A stretch of 64,000 bases of DNA, taken from NCBI RefSeq assembly GCF_039522665.1, contig NZ_BAAADV010000003.1, positions 350,124 to 414,123 on the forward strand, written 5' to 3'. Numbering within the stretch: position 1 is the first letter of the stretch; each line of letters opens with the position of its first letter. Shown here one piece after another: positions 44,357-54,100 of this stretch. A program made the translations under genes and the position numbers. The notes under the pieces were generated by a model. That model was not told where the DNA came from. It was given only the letters and a program-made list of their open reading frames with translations, and did no database searches. This DNA is from Natronoarchaeum mannanilyticum. GTDB lineage: Archaea > Halobacteriota > Halobacteria > Halobacteriales > Natronoarchaeaceae.

Positions 44357-44564
44357 CGATCGATAGTGGGGCTCCAACGGGTTAAATAGCGAACTCCGTT
44401 CAACGGTCGGCGATCGAACCGGTCGCTCTTCGGAACGTTCTGCGCGGGCCTACCGATCGGTGCGCTGGCCGGGAATGCGTGCTGCCGAGTGACAACTATT
44501 GCCTACGCGAAGAACGGTGTCCAGCGCGGGCGCCGATAGCGGTCCGAACGCGTCGCGACGCCGC

Positions 44565-44756
44565 CTACAGGCGCTTTCGGAGCGCCCGCTCAGCATCGTT
44601 CAAGAGATCCTGTGCTTTCCGGAGCGCCTGCTCGGTCCGCCCTGACGCCTCACGCCGCGCCGACTCCAGTTCGTCCCGTAGCTCGTCCGCGACGGTACCG
44701 ATCGCGTCGGCAGCGCGGCTCGCGTCGCCACTCTCGGAACTGGTTTCGGTGGACAT
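44565..44756 (-). CDS. Small helical hypothetical protein (63 aa)
   Basis: A 63-residue, highly charged protein predicted as one long amphipathic helix (ELRDELESARREASGRTEQALRKAQDLL). A GATTTTTGACG box about 32 nt upstream supports expression. No family recognised. Confidence 0.6.
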   Translation of the reverse strand: MSTETSSESGDASRAADAIGTVADELRDELESARREASGRTEQALRKAQDLLNDAERALRKRL

Positions 44757-44850
44757 TGCGATCGTGGTTTTGTCTGTAGATCGTCAAAAATCTGGTGGCG
44801 GTCGGGAGCGAACACGGGGCCGTAGCGACCGCAGAACGGCGTCGAGCCAC

Positions 44851-45180
44851 TCAGTTGTACTCCCGCCAGCGGTGGCCGCACTCCTTGCACTTGAAGAATC
44901 GCGTCGGCGGCTCGTCGGCCGAACCGGTCTGCTTGATCGTGTACCAGGCGACGCCGTGGCCGCACTCGTCGCAGTGGACGTCGTCGCTGGTGGGCTTGCC
45001 CTCGAACTCCGCGCCCTCCTCGGTCTCGATCAGTTCGTCGCCGCTCTGGGCCTCCGTCGAGACGAACGACGCCGCGAGGTCGTCGTCGCGCTCGCTGGTG
45101 GCGCCGCAGTCGTCGTTCGTACAGACCATCTCGCCGTCGACTGACTTCATCATCGAGCCGCAGGCGTCGCAAAACTGCAT
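44851..45180 (-). CDS. tfs: Transcription factor S (TFS, RNA polymerase cleavage factor)
   Basis: A 109-residue archaeal TFIIS/RPA12-like factor. The N-terminal zinc ribbon is CDACGSMM...CTNDDCG; the C-terminal ribbon is CDECGHG...CKECGHRW, with the catalytic acidic pair in QTGSADEPPTRFF. TFS stimulates transcript cleavage by backtracked RNA polymerase. Start 45180 (MQFCDACG) has a CTTTTTGTC box about 27 nt upstream. Confidence 0.95.
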   Translation of the reverse strand: MQFCDACGSMMKSVDGEMVCTNDDCGATSERDDDLAASFVSTEAQSGDELIETEEGAEFEGKPTSDDVHCDECGHGVAWYTIKQTGSADEPPTRFFKCKECGHRWREYN

Positions 45181-45240
45181 GTCGTCGACTACGAGCGGAG
45201 CGACAAAAAGCGGCCCGCTCTCGGATCGATCTTGCGGGTG

Positions 45241-45286
45241 ACGCCGAACCCTGGTCAGCCGCGACGCCGAACTCCGGTCAGCCACG
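45241..45286. repeat. Two tandem 23 bp units
   Basis: Two adjacent units (45241-45263 and 45264-45286) that differ at three of 23 bases; both contain GCCGAAC and GGTCAGCC. They lie between tfs and the 45306 gene. Purpose unknown; may be slippage. Confidence 0.5.
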
Positions 45287-45305
45287 ATACCGTACCTCGA
45301 ACTAG

Positions 45306-45932
45306 CTACAGGTCGCCCAGCCGCTCCTCCTCGGCGACCTTCGGGCAGTCCCGCACCCGGAAGTGATCGGTGTCGACCAGTTCGAGGATCTCGGTGCCCT
45401 CGTGGCCGCAGCCGACCGCCGGCGGCTCCGAGAAGAACTCGCACTGCTGGCAGAAGCTCGCCTTCGAGACGACCCGCTCCTCGGTCTCGACTGGCTCCTC
45501 GGCGTCGGCGCCGCCGCCGGACTCGACCTGCTCCCAGACCGCGTCGACGTCCAGATCCGCGATGTCCTGGCTGGTGAAGGCGTCGTCGAGTTCCGCGTCG
45601 TCCGCCTCATCGCGGCGCCGATCGACCTCGGCGGCCAGATCGCCGAGCGGTCCCTCGCGGCCGGTGTCGCCCGGCAGCGCCGACGGGTCGCGGTCGGCGT
45701 CGGAATCGATTGCCGGCGAATCGCGGTCGGCGTCGAGCGACGGCGGATCGGCGTCCTGACGAGCGCTAGTCGAGTCAGGGATCGATGAGTATCCCTCATC
45801 GGCGTCCCCGCCGCTCGCGTCGTCGCTCGTGCGCTCGCGGACGTTCTCGGCCAGATCCGCCAGCGGCTCGTCGGGGAGGTCGTCCGCCGGAGTGTCGTCC
45901 TCATCGTCGCGGTCGCGATCCTCGTCGCTCAC
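45306..45932 (-). CDS. Acidic protein with C-terminal Cys-rich domain, partner of the 45929 gene
   Basis: A 208-residue protein. Residues 1-140 are extremely acidic and disordered with scattered short helices (LADLAENVRERT, GDLAAEVDRRRDEA). The C-terminal 60 residues form a compact domain with FCQQCEFFSEPPAVGCGHEGTEILE and FRVRDCPKV, a likely zinc site. GTG start overlaps the stop of the upstream gene (GTGA). I know of related haloarchaeal proteins but no function. Confidence 0.75.
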   Translation of the reverse strand: MSDEDRDRDDEDDTPADDLPDEPLADLAENVRERTSDDASGGDADEGYSSIPDSTSARQDADPPSLDADRDSPAIDSDADRDPSALPGDTGREGPLGDLAAEVDRRRDEADDAELDDAFTSQDIADLDVDAVWEQVESGGGADAEEPVETEERVVSKASFCQQCEFFSEPPAVGCGHEGTEILELVDTDHFRVRDCPKVAEEERLGDL

Positions 45933-46837
45933 CGTTCACCTCCCTCAGTTCGCTTTCCGCCATCCGCCTTGGCCCACTCGATCCCCTCGGGGACGTCGCG
46001 GTCCTCCTCGACGATCGCCTCGAGGTCCGCGTCGAGATCGGCCTCGTCGCCGCCGGTCAGCGCCGGCGCGTCGCCCGTCTCTAGCACGTTCGGCTTCAGG
46101 AACCGCGATCCGGGCCGGACGTCGGTGAACTGGGTCGCGCAGTGGGGACACTCCGGCGCGGTCAGCATCGCCACGTCGAGCGACGCCTCGCAGTCGCCAC
46201 ACTCCGCCGTGCGGACGCCGTACTGGGCGGCCGCCCGCTTGAGTTCCGCGACGCCCTCCCGGCGCGTGCGCTCGGCCGCGATCCGCTGGACCTCGCCGCG
46301 GAGTTCGATCACGGCCCGCGCGAGCGTGTCCGTCCGCTCGCGGAGCGCGCCGGTCTCGTCGGTCAGGTACTCCAGGATGTCCTCGTAGTTCTCGAAGCCG
46401 GCGTCGACCTGGGACTCGACGCTGTCGACGGCGTCGTCCAGTTCCGCCACCCGTTCGGCGGCGTCGGCCGCCCGCTGCTCGACGTCCTCGACGCGGTCGA
46501 CGAGGTCGGGATGTTCGTGATCCTCCGGCGCCTTCCGGTCGGTCTCGCGCTTGACCTGGACGACGCGCTTGCGGACGTCCTCGATGAGCGCGTTGAACTC
46601 CTCGTCGAGGGCGGCGAGCCGCTCGTCGAGTTCGTCCTCGGAGACGCCGGCGGGGGATGCAGCCACGTCCGCCTCGGACCCGTCGCCTGTCGCCAGTTCG
46701 TGGTGTGCGGCGAGCAGCCGGCGGGCGACCTCGTCGGCGTCGTCGCCGTCGCTGGTCGCACGCTCGTCGAGCCACTCGCGCACGTCCTCGGAGAGATCGA
46801 TCGAGACCTCTCGGGTCGCCGACTCGTCGCTCGCCAT
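45929..46837 (-). CDS. Coiled-coil protein with ribbon-helix-helix-like N-terminus and C-terminal zinc ribbon
   Basis: A 302-residue protein. Residues 8-48 (VSIDLSEDVREWLDERATSD... VARRLLAAHHEL) look like a ribbon-helix-helix-type segment; about 70-200 are a long coiled coil; about 210-240 hold CGDCEASLDVAMLTAPECPHC, a zinc ribbon. The tail is acidic. It is the first gene of a two-gene operon with the 45306 gene. Start 46837 has a CCTTAAGAG box about 29 nt upstream. Function unknown; DNA binding is only inferred. Confidence 0.75.
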   Translation of the reverse strand: MASDESATREVSIDLSEDVREWLDERATSDGDDADEVARRLLAAHHELATGDGSEADVAASPAGVSEDELDERLAALDEEFNALIEDVRKRVVQVKRETDRKAPEDHEHPDLVDRVEDVEQRAADAAERVAELDDAVDSVESQVDAGFENYEDILEYLTDETGALRERTDTLARAVIELRGEVQRIAAERTRREGVAELKRAAAQYGVRTAECGDCEASLDVAMLTAPECPHCATQFTDVRPGSRFLKPNVLETGDAPALTGGDEADLDADLEAIVEEDRDVPEGIEWAKADGGKRTEGGER

Positions 46838-46974
46838 TCGTACCGTTTTGGAGAAGAACTCTCTTAAGGGTTCGGGGCGTTTCGCTCGCGCCGTCGGTGA
46901 GAAAATCCGCTCGTCGTGACACGTCTCCCGAGGCCGAGTCGCGGGCGCCGAGCCGACGGCGATCCGGGCGCCCC

Positions 46975-47808
46975 TCAGCGGATCTTGCGCACGTCGCTGA
47001 TGTCGAACCCGCTGTCGGTGATGTCGGTCTCGAACTGGACGATGTTCTCGGCCTCCAGCCGCGAGAGGACGCCGCGGAACTGCTTGACGACCATCGTCCG
47101 GTCGCGCTCGCTGCCGCCGCTGGCCCACTCGAACAGCATCGCGCCGTCGGTCGCCTCCATCAGCCGACCGAGCTGCGTCTCCGAGAGCGAGTCGATCGAG
47201 ACCAAAAGCAGGATCAGCCCGCCCCAGCGGTTCGAGGCCCGCTTGAGCCCCTTCAGCAGCATCGGGACGTCGTCCCAGTGCAGCTCGTCGCCGAGGCTGA
47301 GCAGGTCGGTGATCGAGTCGATCACCACGAGGCTGTCTTCCGCGTTGTCGTTGAGGTAGTCGCCCAGCGCGTCGAGCACGTCCTTCCGGTCGTGGTCGTC
47401 GCCCAGCGACGTGATGCTCTGGGTCTGTTCGGAGTACCACTCGGTCGGGACCTGGCTGAGCTGAAAGTACTCCGCCGAGAGGTCGAGAAACTCCATCGGG
47501 CCGGTGCCGGCCTCGACGAGGTCGAACTCCATCGTGTAGCGCATTTCTTCGAGTAGTGCAGATTCGCTCGCCGTGAAGGAAAGATACCGGACGTCCTCGG
47601 GAAGTTGCGAGCGCTCGTCGAGGTCGCCGTAGTAGAGGTCGAACTGCTCGGTATCCGCCCGCGCGAGCCCGTTCATCACCGCGCTCGTGTAGGCGAACTC
47701 CCGCGCGCCGGCGCCGACCTCGCCGGCAAGCAGGACGACGCTGCCCGGCGGGGCGCCGCCGCCGATCATCGAGTCCAGCCGGGAGATGCCGAACGGAACG
47801 CGGGCCAT
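46975..47808 (-). CDS. RAD55/KaiC-like RecA-superfamily ATPase with altered P-loop
   Basis: A 277-residue RecA-fold protein of the haloarchaeal RAD55-like group. The start MARVPFGISRLDSMIGGGAPPGSVVLLAG is typical; the Walker A position reads GEVGAGAREF, lacking the Lys-Thr/Ser of GxxGxGK(T/S). Walker B is SLVVIDSITDLLSLG. The end is a winged-helix-like part (LEAENIVQFETDITDSG). The changed P-loop argues against normal ATPase activity; it may sense or scaffold. A TATA-like CCTAACC about 30 nt upstream suggests a leaderless mRNA. Confidence 0.8.
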   Translation of the reverse strand: MARVPFGISRLDSMIGGGAPPGSVVLLAGEVGAGAREFAYTSAVMNGLARADTEQFDLYYGDLDERSQLPEDVRYLSFTASESALLEEMRYTMEFDLVEAGTGPMEFLDLSAEYFQLSQVPTEWYSEQTQSITSLGDDHDRKDVLDALGDYLNDNAEDSLVVIDSITDLLSLGDELHWDDVPMLLKGLKRASNRWGGLILLLVSIDSLSETQLGRLMEATDGAMLFEWASGGSERDRTMVVKQFRGVLSRLEAENIVQFETDITDSGFDISDVRKIR

Positions 47809-47848
47809 ACCCCCGACGTGGGACCGCGGTAGGTTAGGCTTTGTGGGG

Positions 47849-47891
47849 TGCAAGCCCTCGCCGCTCGCGGAGCGAGCGCCTCGCCCTTGCA
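47849..47891. repeat. Two-tier palindrome downstream of the GHMP gene
   Basis: Outer arms TGCAAG (47849-47854) and CTTGCA (47886-47891) surround an inner hairpin GCTCGC-GGA-GCGAGC (47863-47877). Flanking strands CCCTCGCC and GCCTCGCC are similar direct copies. It lies 31 bp past the stop of the minus-strand 47922 gene and may end its transcript, though no T-run follows. Confidence 0.5.
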
Positions 47892-47921
47892 TTCCACCAG
47901 GGGTCCACAGATCGGTCGGCC

Positions 47922-48947
47922 TCACCGCTCGATCGCCGCGCCCTCGTTGCGGACGCCGGCGACCAGCACGCGCCCGTCGACGCCAGCGGCGTCGAGGGCG
48001 TCGCGCGCGGCCGCTTCCGCCCGATCGGCCGACGACCGATCGGTCAGCCCGTACACCGTCGGGCCCCACGAGGACTGGCCGACGCCCGAAACGACGGGAT
48101 GCTCGCCGAGTTCCTCGACGATCCGGCCGACCGGCGGGCGGAACACGCCGCCCTGCGCGTCGGTGTACCAGGCGCCGTTGAGCCGGCCGATCTCCGCGAC
48201 CGCGGCGCCGAACGCCTCGCGGCGTCCGGCCGCGGCGGCGGGCAGCAGTCGGCGGGTGAGCGCGGCGCTGATCTCGTCGGCCAGTTTCGGATCGGCGTCC
48301 TCGACGACCGAGCGCATGCTGGCGTCCTCGTCGTCGCCGCTCCGCCCGGGGTCGGCGTCGGGCAGGACGAGCACGAACCGCCAGTCGTCGGGCAGGTCGT
48401 GGCGGGCGGTGACGGGCGGAACGGCCCACTCGCCGTCGGCGGGTCGGGCGGTCGTGAACTGGCTCGTCGGGTGGCCGCCGTCGACGACGAACCCGCCGCG
48501 CTCGAAGCCGGCGACGCCGACGCCGCTGCGGCCGCCGCGTCCGAGCCCCGGCGCGGCAGCCCGCGCGTCGACCGATCGGTCGTGTGCCGCCGCGACCGCA
48601 GCGTACACCGCGAGCGCGAACTGCGTGCCGCTGCCGAGGCCGACGTGGCGCGGGAACCGCTCGCGGACCGCGACGTCGGCGCCCGGGACGTCGAGCAGGT
48701 CGACCGCGCGGCGGGCGTACTCGCGGGCCACCGTCGCGGTCTCGCGAGCGGTGCCGGCGTCGTCGCGACCGTCCAAACCGGCGCTCTCGTCCCGAACTGC
48801 GATCCCGTCCGCGCGCTCGGCGGTCACGACGAACGCCGGCCGGTCCAGCGTGACGCCGACGCCGCCGTAGAGACGCTGGTGGGCCAGCGAGAGATTTTGG
48901 AATCCGAAGTGGAGTCGAGCGGTCGCCTCGACTCGCGCGTCAGTCAT
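47922..48947 (-). CDS. Beta-ribofuranosylaminobenzene 5'-phosphate synthase family (GHMP kinase fold)
   Basis: A 341-residue GHMP-superfamily protein. The N-terminal MTDARVEATARLHFGFQNLS and glycine-rich FPRHVGLGSGTQFALAVYAAVAAAHDRS are the hallmark of beta-RFAP synthases, which join p-hydroxybenzoate or p-aminobenzoate to PRPP in pterin cofactor synthesis; haloarchaeal members may serve another pterin or folate route. Start 48947 has a CCCTTTTCGG box about 29 nt upstream. Single gene. Confidence 0.85.
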   Translation of the reverse strand: MTDARVEATARLHFGFQNLSLAHQRLYGGVGVTLDRPAFVVTAERADGIAVRDESAGLDGRDDAGTARETATVAREYARRAVDLLDVPGADVAVRERFPRHVGLGSGTQFALAVYAAVAAAHDRSVDARAAAPGLGRGGRSGVGVAGFERGGFVVDGGHPTSQFTTARPADGEWAVPPVTARHDLPDDWRFVLVLPDADPGRSGDDEDASMRSVVEDADPKLADEISAALTRRLLPAAAAGRREAFGAAVAEIGRLNGAWYTDAQGGVFRPPVGRIVEELGEHPVVSGVGQSSWGPTVYGLTDRSSADRAEAAARDALDAAGVDGRVLVAGVRNEGAAIER

Positions 48948-49130
48948 GGGGCGACGTTGGGGGGCACCCGAAAAGGGGGTTTCGACGGTGGCAACGAGGG
49001 AGGGGCGCCGCGACATCGTCGGTACCCGGTCGCGCCCGGCGTCGACGGCGTCCGATCGTACCGCGGCGCCCGGGGGCGGTCACACGTTCGTGTGAAGTGA
49101 CTTAAGGTGACGGAGCAGAATTTACGGTAC

Positions 49131-50873
49131 ATGAGCCAGCAGGAAGAGCGACAGCGGACCGAGAAGGACCCCGACCTCAGGAGCAGCGAGGTCACCGAGG
49201 GGTACGAGCGCGCGCCCCACCGCGCGATGTTCCGCGCGATGGGCTACGACGACGAGGATCTGGCGGCGCCGATGGTCGGCGTCGCGAACCCCGCCGCGGA
49301 CATCACGCCGTGTAACGTCCACCTCGACGACGTCGCCGACAGCGCCTACGACGCGATCGACGCCGCCGACGGGATGCCGATCGAGTTCGGCACGATCACG
49401 ATCTCGGACGCCATCTCGATGGGTACCGAGGGGATGAAGGCGTCGCTGACCTCCCGCGAGGTCATCGCCGACTCCGTCGAACTCGTCGCGTTCGGCGAGC
49501 GCATGGACGGCATCGTCGCGCTGGGCGGGTGCGACAAGAACATGCCCGGCATGATGATGGCGATGATCCGCACCGACCTGCCATCCGTGTTTCTCTACGG
49601 TGGGTCGATCATGCCCGGCGAGCACGACGGCCGGGAGATCACCATCCAGAACGTGTTCGAGGGCGTCGGGTCGGTCGCGCAGGGCGAGATGAGCGAGGAC
49701 GAGTTAGAGGAGATGGAGCACAACGCCTGCCCCGGCGCCGGCTCCTGCGGCGGGATGTTCACCGCCAACACGATGGCCTCGGCCGCCGAGGCGCTCGGTC
49801 TGGCGCCGCTGGGCGCCGCCGGCCCACCCGCGGAACACGAGGACCGCTACGAGGTCGCCGAGCGCGCCGGCGAACTCGCCGTCGACGCGATCGAGAACGA
49901 CCGGAAACCCTCGGACATCCTCACCAAGGAGTCCTTCGAGAACGCGATCGCGCTGCAGGTCGCGATCGGCGGGTCGACCAACGCCGTGCTCCACCTGCTC
50001 GCGCTGGCCGCCGAGGCCGGCGTCGACCTCTCGATCGAGGAGTTCGACGAGATCAGCCAGCGGACGCCCAAGATCGCCGACCTCCAGCCCGGCGGCACGC
50101 GCGTCATGAACGACCTCTTCGAGGTCGGCGGCGTCCCGGTCGTCCTCCGTCGCCTGCTCGACGCGGGCCTGCTCCACGGCGACCAGCTCACGATCACCGG
50201 CCGGACGCTCGCCGAGGAGCTCGAACACCTCGAAGAGCAAGGCGAACTGCCGGACGACGACGAGATCGACGCCGACTTCCTCTACACCGTCGACGAGCCC
50301 AAAAACGAGGAGGGCGCGATCCGCATCCTCACCGGCAATCTCGCGCCCGGCGGCTCGGTGCTGAAGGTCACCGGCGACGACGACCTCCACCACGAGGGCC
50401 CCGTCCGCGTGTTCGAGGGCGAGGAAAAGGCGATGAAGTACGTCCAGGAGGGCAACGTCGAGTCCGGCGACGTCATCGTCATCCGGAACGAGGGACCGCA
50501 GGGCGGCCCCGGCATGCGCGAGATGCTCGGCGTCACCGCCGCCGTCGCGGGACAGGACCACGCCGAGGACGTCGCGCTGATCACCGACGGGCGCTTCTCG
50601 GGCGCGACCCGCGGATTCTCGATCGGCCACGTCGCGCCCGAAGCGTTCACGGGCGGGCCGATCGGCGCACTGGAAGACGGCGACGTCGTCACGGTCGACA
50701 TCGCCGACCGCACCCTCGAAGTCGACCTCTCGGACGAGGAGATCGAGCGCCGCCTCGAGGAGCGCGAGGAGCCCGATCCCAACTACACGACCGGCGTGAT
50801 GGCCAAGTACGGCCAGACGTTCGGCTCCGCGGAGAACGGCGCGGTGACGAACCCCGGCGCCAAGCAGGACTGA
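49131..50873 (+). CDS. ilvD: Dihydroxy-acid dehydratase
   Basis: A 580-residue IlvD that dehydrates dihydroxy-acids in valine, leucine and isoleucine synthesis. Fe-S cysteines are seen in GGCDKNMPGMMMA and NACPGAGSCGGMFTANTMAS; the catalytic Ser segment is TDGRFSGATRGFSIGHVAPEA. Start 49131 was chosen because an ACTTAAGG box lies about 27 nt upstream; the GTG at 49107 lies almost on that box. The last 39 bp are duplicated 153 bp downstream. Confidence 0.96.
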   Translation: MSQQEERQRTEKDPDLRSSEVTEGYERAPHRAMFRAMGYDDEDLAAPMVGVANPAADITPCNVHLDDVADSAYDAIDAADGMPIEFGTITISDAISMGTEGMKASLTSREVIADSVELVAFGERMDGIVALGGCDKNMPGMMMAMIRTDLPSVFLYGGSIMPGEHDGREITIQNVFEGVGSVAQGEMSEDELEEMEHNACPGAGSCGGMFTANTMASAAEALGLAPLGAAGPPAEHEDRYEVAERAGELAVDAIENDRKPSDILTKESFENAIALQVAIGGSTNAVLHLLALAAEAGVDLSIEEFDEISQRTPKIADLQPGGTRVMNDLFEVGGVPVVLRRLLDAGLLHGDQLTITGRTLAEELEHLEEQGELPDDDEIDADFLYTVDEPKNEEGAIRILTGNLAPGGSVLKVTGDDDLHHEGPVRVFEGEEKAMKYVQEGNVESGDVIVIRNEGPQGGPGMREMLGVTAAVAGQDHAEDVALITDGRFSGATRGFSIGHVAPEAFTGGPIGALEDGDVVTVDIADRTLEVDLSDEEIERRLEEREEPDPNYTTGVMAKYGQTFGSAENGAVTNPGAKQD

Positions 50874-50876
50874 GCG
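50838..50876 (+). repeat. 39 bp direct repeat, copy 1 (3' end of ilvD)
   Basis: Starts GGCGCGGTGACGAACCCCGG and runs through the ilvD stop codon to GAGCG. Copy 2 at 50991-51029 is identical but for one base. Confidence 0.85.
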
Positions 50877-50902
50877 AGAATGTCCGGCGTCGCCGCCGGA
50901 TC

Positions 50903-50929
50903 GCTGCGAGCGAAGCGAGCAGCCTTTTT
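50903..50929 (+). terminator. Probable ilvD terminator
   Basis: GCTGC...GCAGC stem (5 bp, 11 nt loop of GAGCGAAGCGA) followed by C and five T residues. A second T-run (TGTTTTTG) lies 12 nt further on. Confidence 0.45.
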
Positions 50930-50990
50930 CACCCATGTTTTTGCCGCGAGCGGTCGCCGCAGGCGACCCGAGCGGGAAAAAGATGGTACT

Positions 50991-51029
50991 GGCGCAGTGA
51001 CGAACCCCGGCGCCAAGCAGGACTGAGCG
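50991..51029 (+). repeat. 39 bp direct repeat, copy 2
   Basis: 38 of 39 bases match the ilvD 3' end, including its stop codon, but no coding sequence precedes it. The 114 bp between copies carries the terminator and no ORF of note. From 51030 to 51184 there is only the A/T-rich promoter region of the next gene. Confidence 0.85.
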
Positions 51030-51184
51030 TCCGGCAGAAGCCACCGATTCGCCGTTCCGTCCCGCTATTCACGAGAATCAATTCGATCGACCGAAAAGTT
51101 CGAGATCTGTCGTCGATAAGCGTTCAGTCTTTATATCCCCCAACAATTTTAAGTCCTAATTGAGATACATGTGAATCAGCTTCT

Positions 51185-54100
51185 ATGAGTCTCGACCTCG
51201 ACTCGCTCACGGTCGTCCACGTCGACGACGATCAGCAGTTCGCTGATCTGACGAAGACGTATCTGGAGCGTGAGGACGACCGGATCGACGTCCGAATCGA
51301 GACTTCGCCAGGGGACGCCCTCGATCGCATCGAAGCGAGCGACGTCGATTGTGTCGTCAGCGACTACGACATGCCGGAGATGGACGGGCTCGAGCTGCTC
51401 GAGGCCGTCCGCCGGGAACACTCCGAGTTGCCGTTCATTCTGTTCACGGGGAAGGGGACCGAAGAGATCGCCAGCGAAGCCATATCCGCGGGCGTCACGG
51501 ACTATCTCCGAAAGGGCGGGACCGACCGGTACGCCGTTCTAGCACATCGGATCGTCAACGCGGTCGAGCAGCACCGTGCCCGACGCACTGCCGAACGTAC
51601 CCAGCGAAGGCTCCGTGAGCTGGCGGAAGAGACCGACGATCTCCTGTGGATGTACTCGGCCGACTGGGAGAAGCTGCTGTTCGTCAACTCGGCGTACGAG
51701 GACATCCTGGGCGGCGAGATCGACGAGCTCCGAGAGGACCCTTACAAGTTCCTCGACGCGGTTCACCCCGACGACCGGGATCGCGTTCGAGACGCCATGG
51801 ACCAAGCGTCGAGCGGTGCCACGACCGAAATCGAGTATCGCGTCAACGCGGACGAGGGGTACGAACGGTGGGTGGCCGTGCAGGTCGACCCGATCGTCGG
51901 CGACGACGGCGACGTCGAGCGGATCGTCGGCGTCTCACACGAGATCACCGAACGAAAGCGACACGAGCGTCGTCTGGAGGCGCTACTCGATAACACGCAC
52001 CAGTACGTCGGATTGCTAGATCTCGACGGGACTGTTCTGGAGATCAACGACACTGCGCTGTCGTTCACCGGAGAACGGGAAGTGGCGTTCGTCGACCAGC
52101 CGCTCTGGGACACCCCCTGGTTCGCGGAGCGCGAGGCGACCGCCGACCGCGTTCGCCGGGGCGTCGAGTCCGCCCGGGAGGGAGTGCCGTTCCGGGAGGA
52201 ACTCACCATCCGTGGCGACGATCGCGAGGCCGTCGTCGACTTGTCGATCCGGCCCGTCACGTCCGATGAGGGGGAGGCCACATTGCTCGTGTTCGAGGGA
52301 GAGAACATCACGGAGCGGAAAAAGCGGACGGCGGCGTTGCGACGCGAACGAACGTTCATCGAACAGGCACTCGACGCACTCGACGACGTTTTCTACGTCG
52401 TTGACCGAGACGGGCAACTGGTGCGGTGGAACGACCGCCTCGAGGAGGTCACGGGGTACTCCACCGCCGAAATCGAAGGGATGCGTGCAGTCGACTTCTT
52501 CGCAGAGGACCACCGCGAGCGCATCGCGGATGCGATCGAGACAACCCTCGAGACGGGCAGCGTGGAGGTCGAGGCGGCGTTCCGGACGAAAGACGGCGAT
52601 CGGATCCCCCACGAGTTCACTGGTGCACGACTGACGAGCCTCGACAGCGACGAATACGGGCTGGTCGGCATCGGTCGGGACCTGCGGCTCCGACGCCGAC
52701 GCGAACGGGATCGAAAGCGGGCACAGCGGCGGTATCGATCCATTTTCGAGGATCCGAACATTCTGGCGGCGCTGCTGACGCCGGGCGGCGAGGTGATAGA
52801 CGTGAACCCGACCGCGATGGAGTACCTCGACTGGGAGCGCGAGGCGGTCGTCGGCACCCACTTCAAGGAGACGCCGTGGTGGACCGGGAGCACTGAGCGG
52901 GACAACGTCGGCGAGTTCATCGATCGGGCAGCGAACGGCGAGTACGTCGAGTTCGAGGCGACGATCCCCGAGTCCGACGGCCTCCACGACACCGTTCGCG
53001 GCGTATTCAGGCCCGTGGTCGACGACAACGGGAAAGTCACGTCGCTGATCGTTTCCGCGCGCGATATCACCGAGGAGAACGCCCAAGAGCGACGGTTCGA
53101 GGCCGTGTTCGAGGATCCCAAGATGCTGGTCGGATTGCTCGATCCGGAAGGTCGACTTCTCAATGCCAACGAAACTGCCATGGAATACCTCGACGTCGAC
53201 AAGGAGACGATCATCGGACGACCATTCTGGGAGACCCCCTGGTGGTCCCACTCCGAGGAACTGCAGGACGACGTTCGTGAGCTGATCGCTCGCGCAGCCA
53301 ACGGCGAGTACGTTGAGTACGAACGTGATCACTTCCAGGCCGACGAGCATCGGTTCACCGTCAGCGGGACGATACGTCCCGTCACGACGTCGAACGGCGA
53401 AATCACGTCGCTGGTCGCGTCCGCGCGGGACGTGACCGAGCGAAAGGAGCGCGAACGCAAACTGGAACGCTACGAGGCGCTGACCGAGCACGCGAGCGAC
53501 ATCGTGACCGTGATCGACGGTGACGGCGTAATCAAGTATCAGAGCCCCTCGATCACGGACGTGCTCGGCTACGACCCCGACAAACTGGTAGGCGAACCCG
53601 CCTTCGAGTACATTCACCCCGACGACGAAGAAGCCGTCGCGGAACGGCTGGCCGCACTGGCGATGCGCTCCGAGGCGACGACCGAACGGATCACCTTCCG
53701 GATGCGACACGCCGACGGATCGTGGCGGTGGATCGAATCGGTCGGCAACAATCGCACGGACGCCACGATTGACGGGTACGTGATCACGTCCCGGGACGTC
53801 ACTGAGCGCAAGCGTCGCGGGACGGAGCTCAAACGCAAAAACGAGCAGTTGGAACGGTTCGCGCACGCTCTGAGCCACGATCTGCGAAACCCCCTCAACG
53901 TTCTCTCCGGATCGGTCGAACTGGCACAAGAGACCGGCGACATCGAGCACATAGAGGACTGCCCCCGAACGATCGACCGGATGGAGCAGCTCATCGATGA
54001 CATTCTGACGCTTGCACGGGAGGGCGAGCGGATACAGGCCACGACGACTGTGGATCTAGAAACGATCGCCGAACGCTGCTGGGAAACCGTCGAAACGGAG

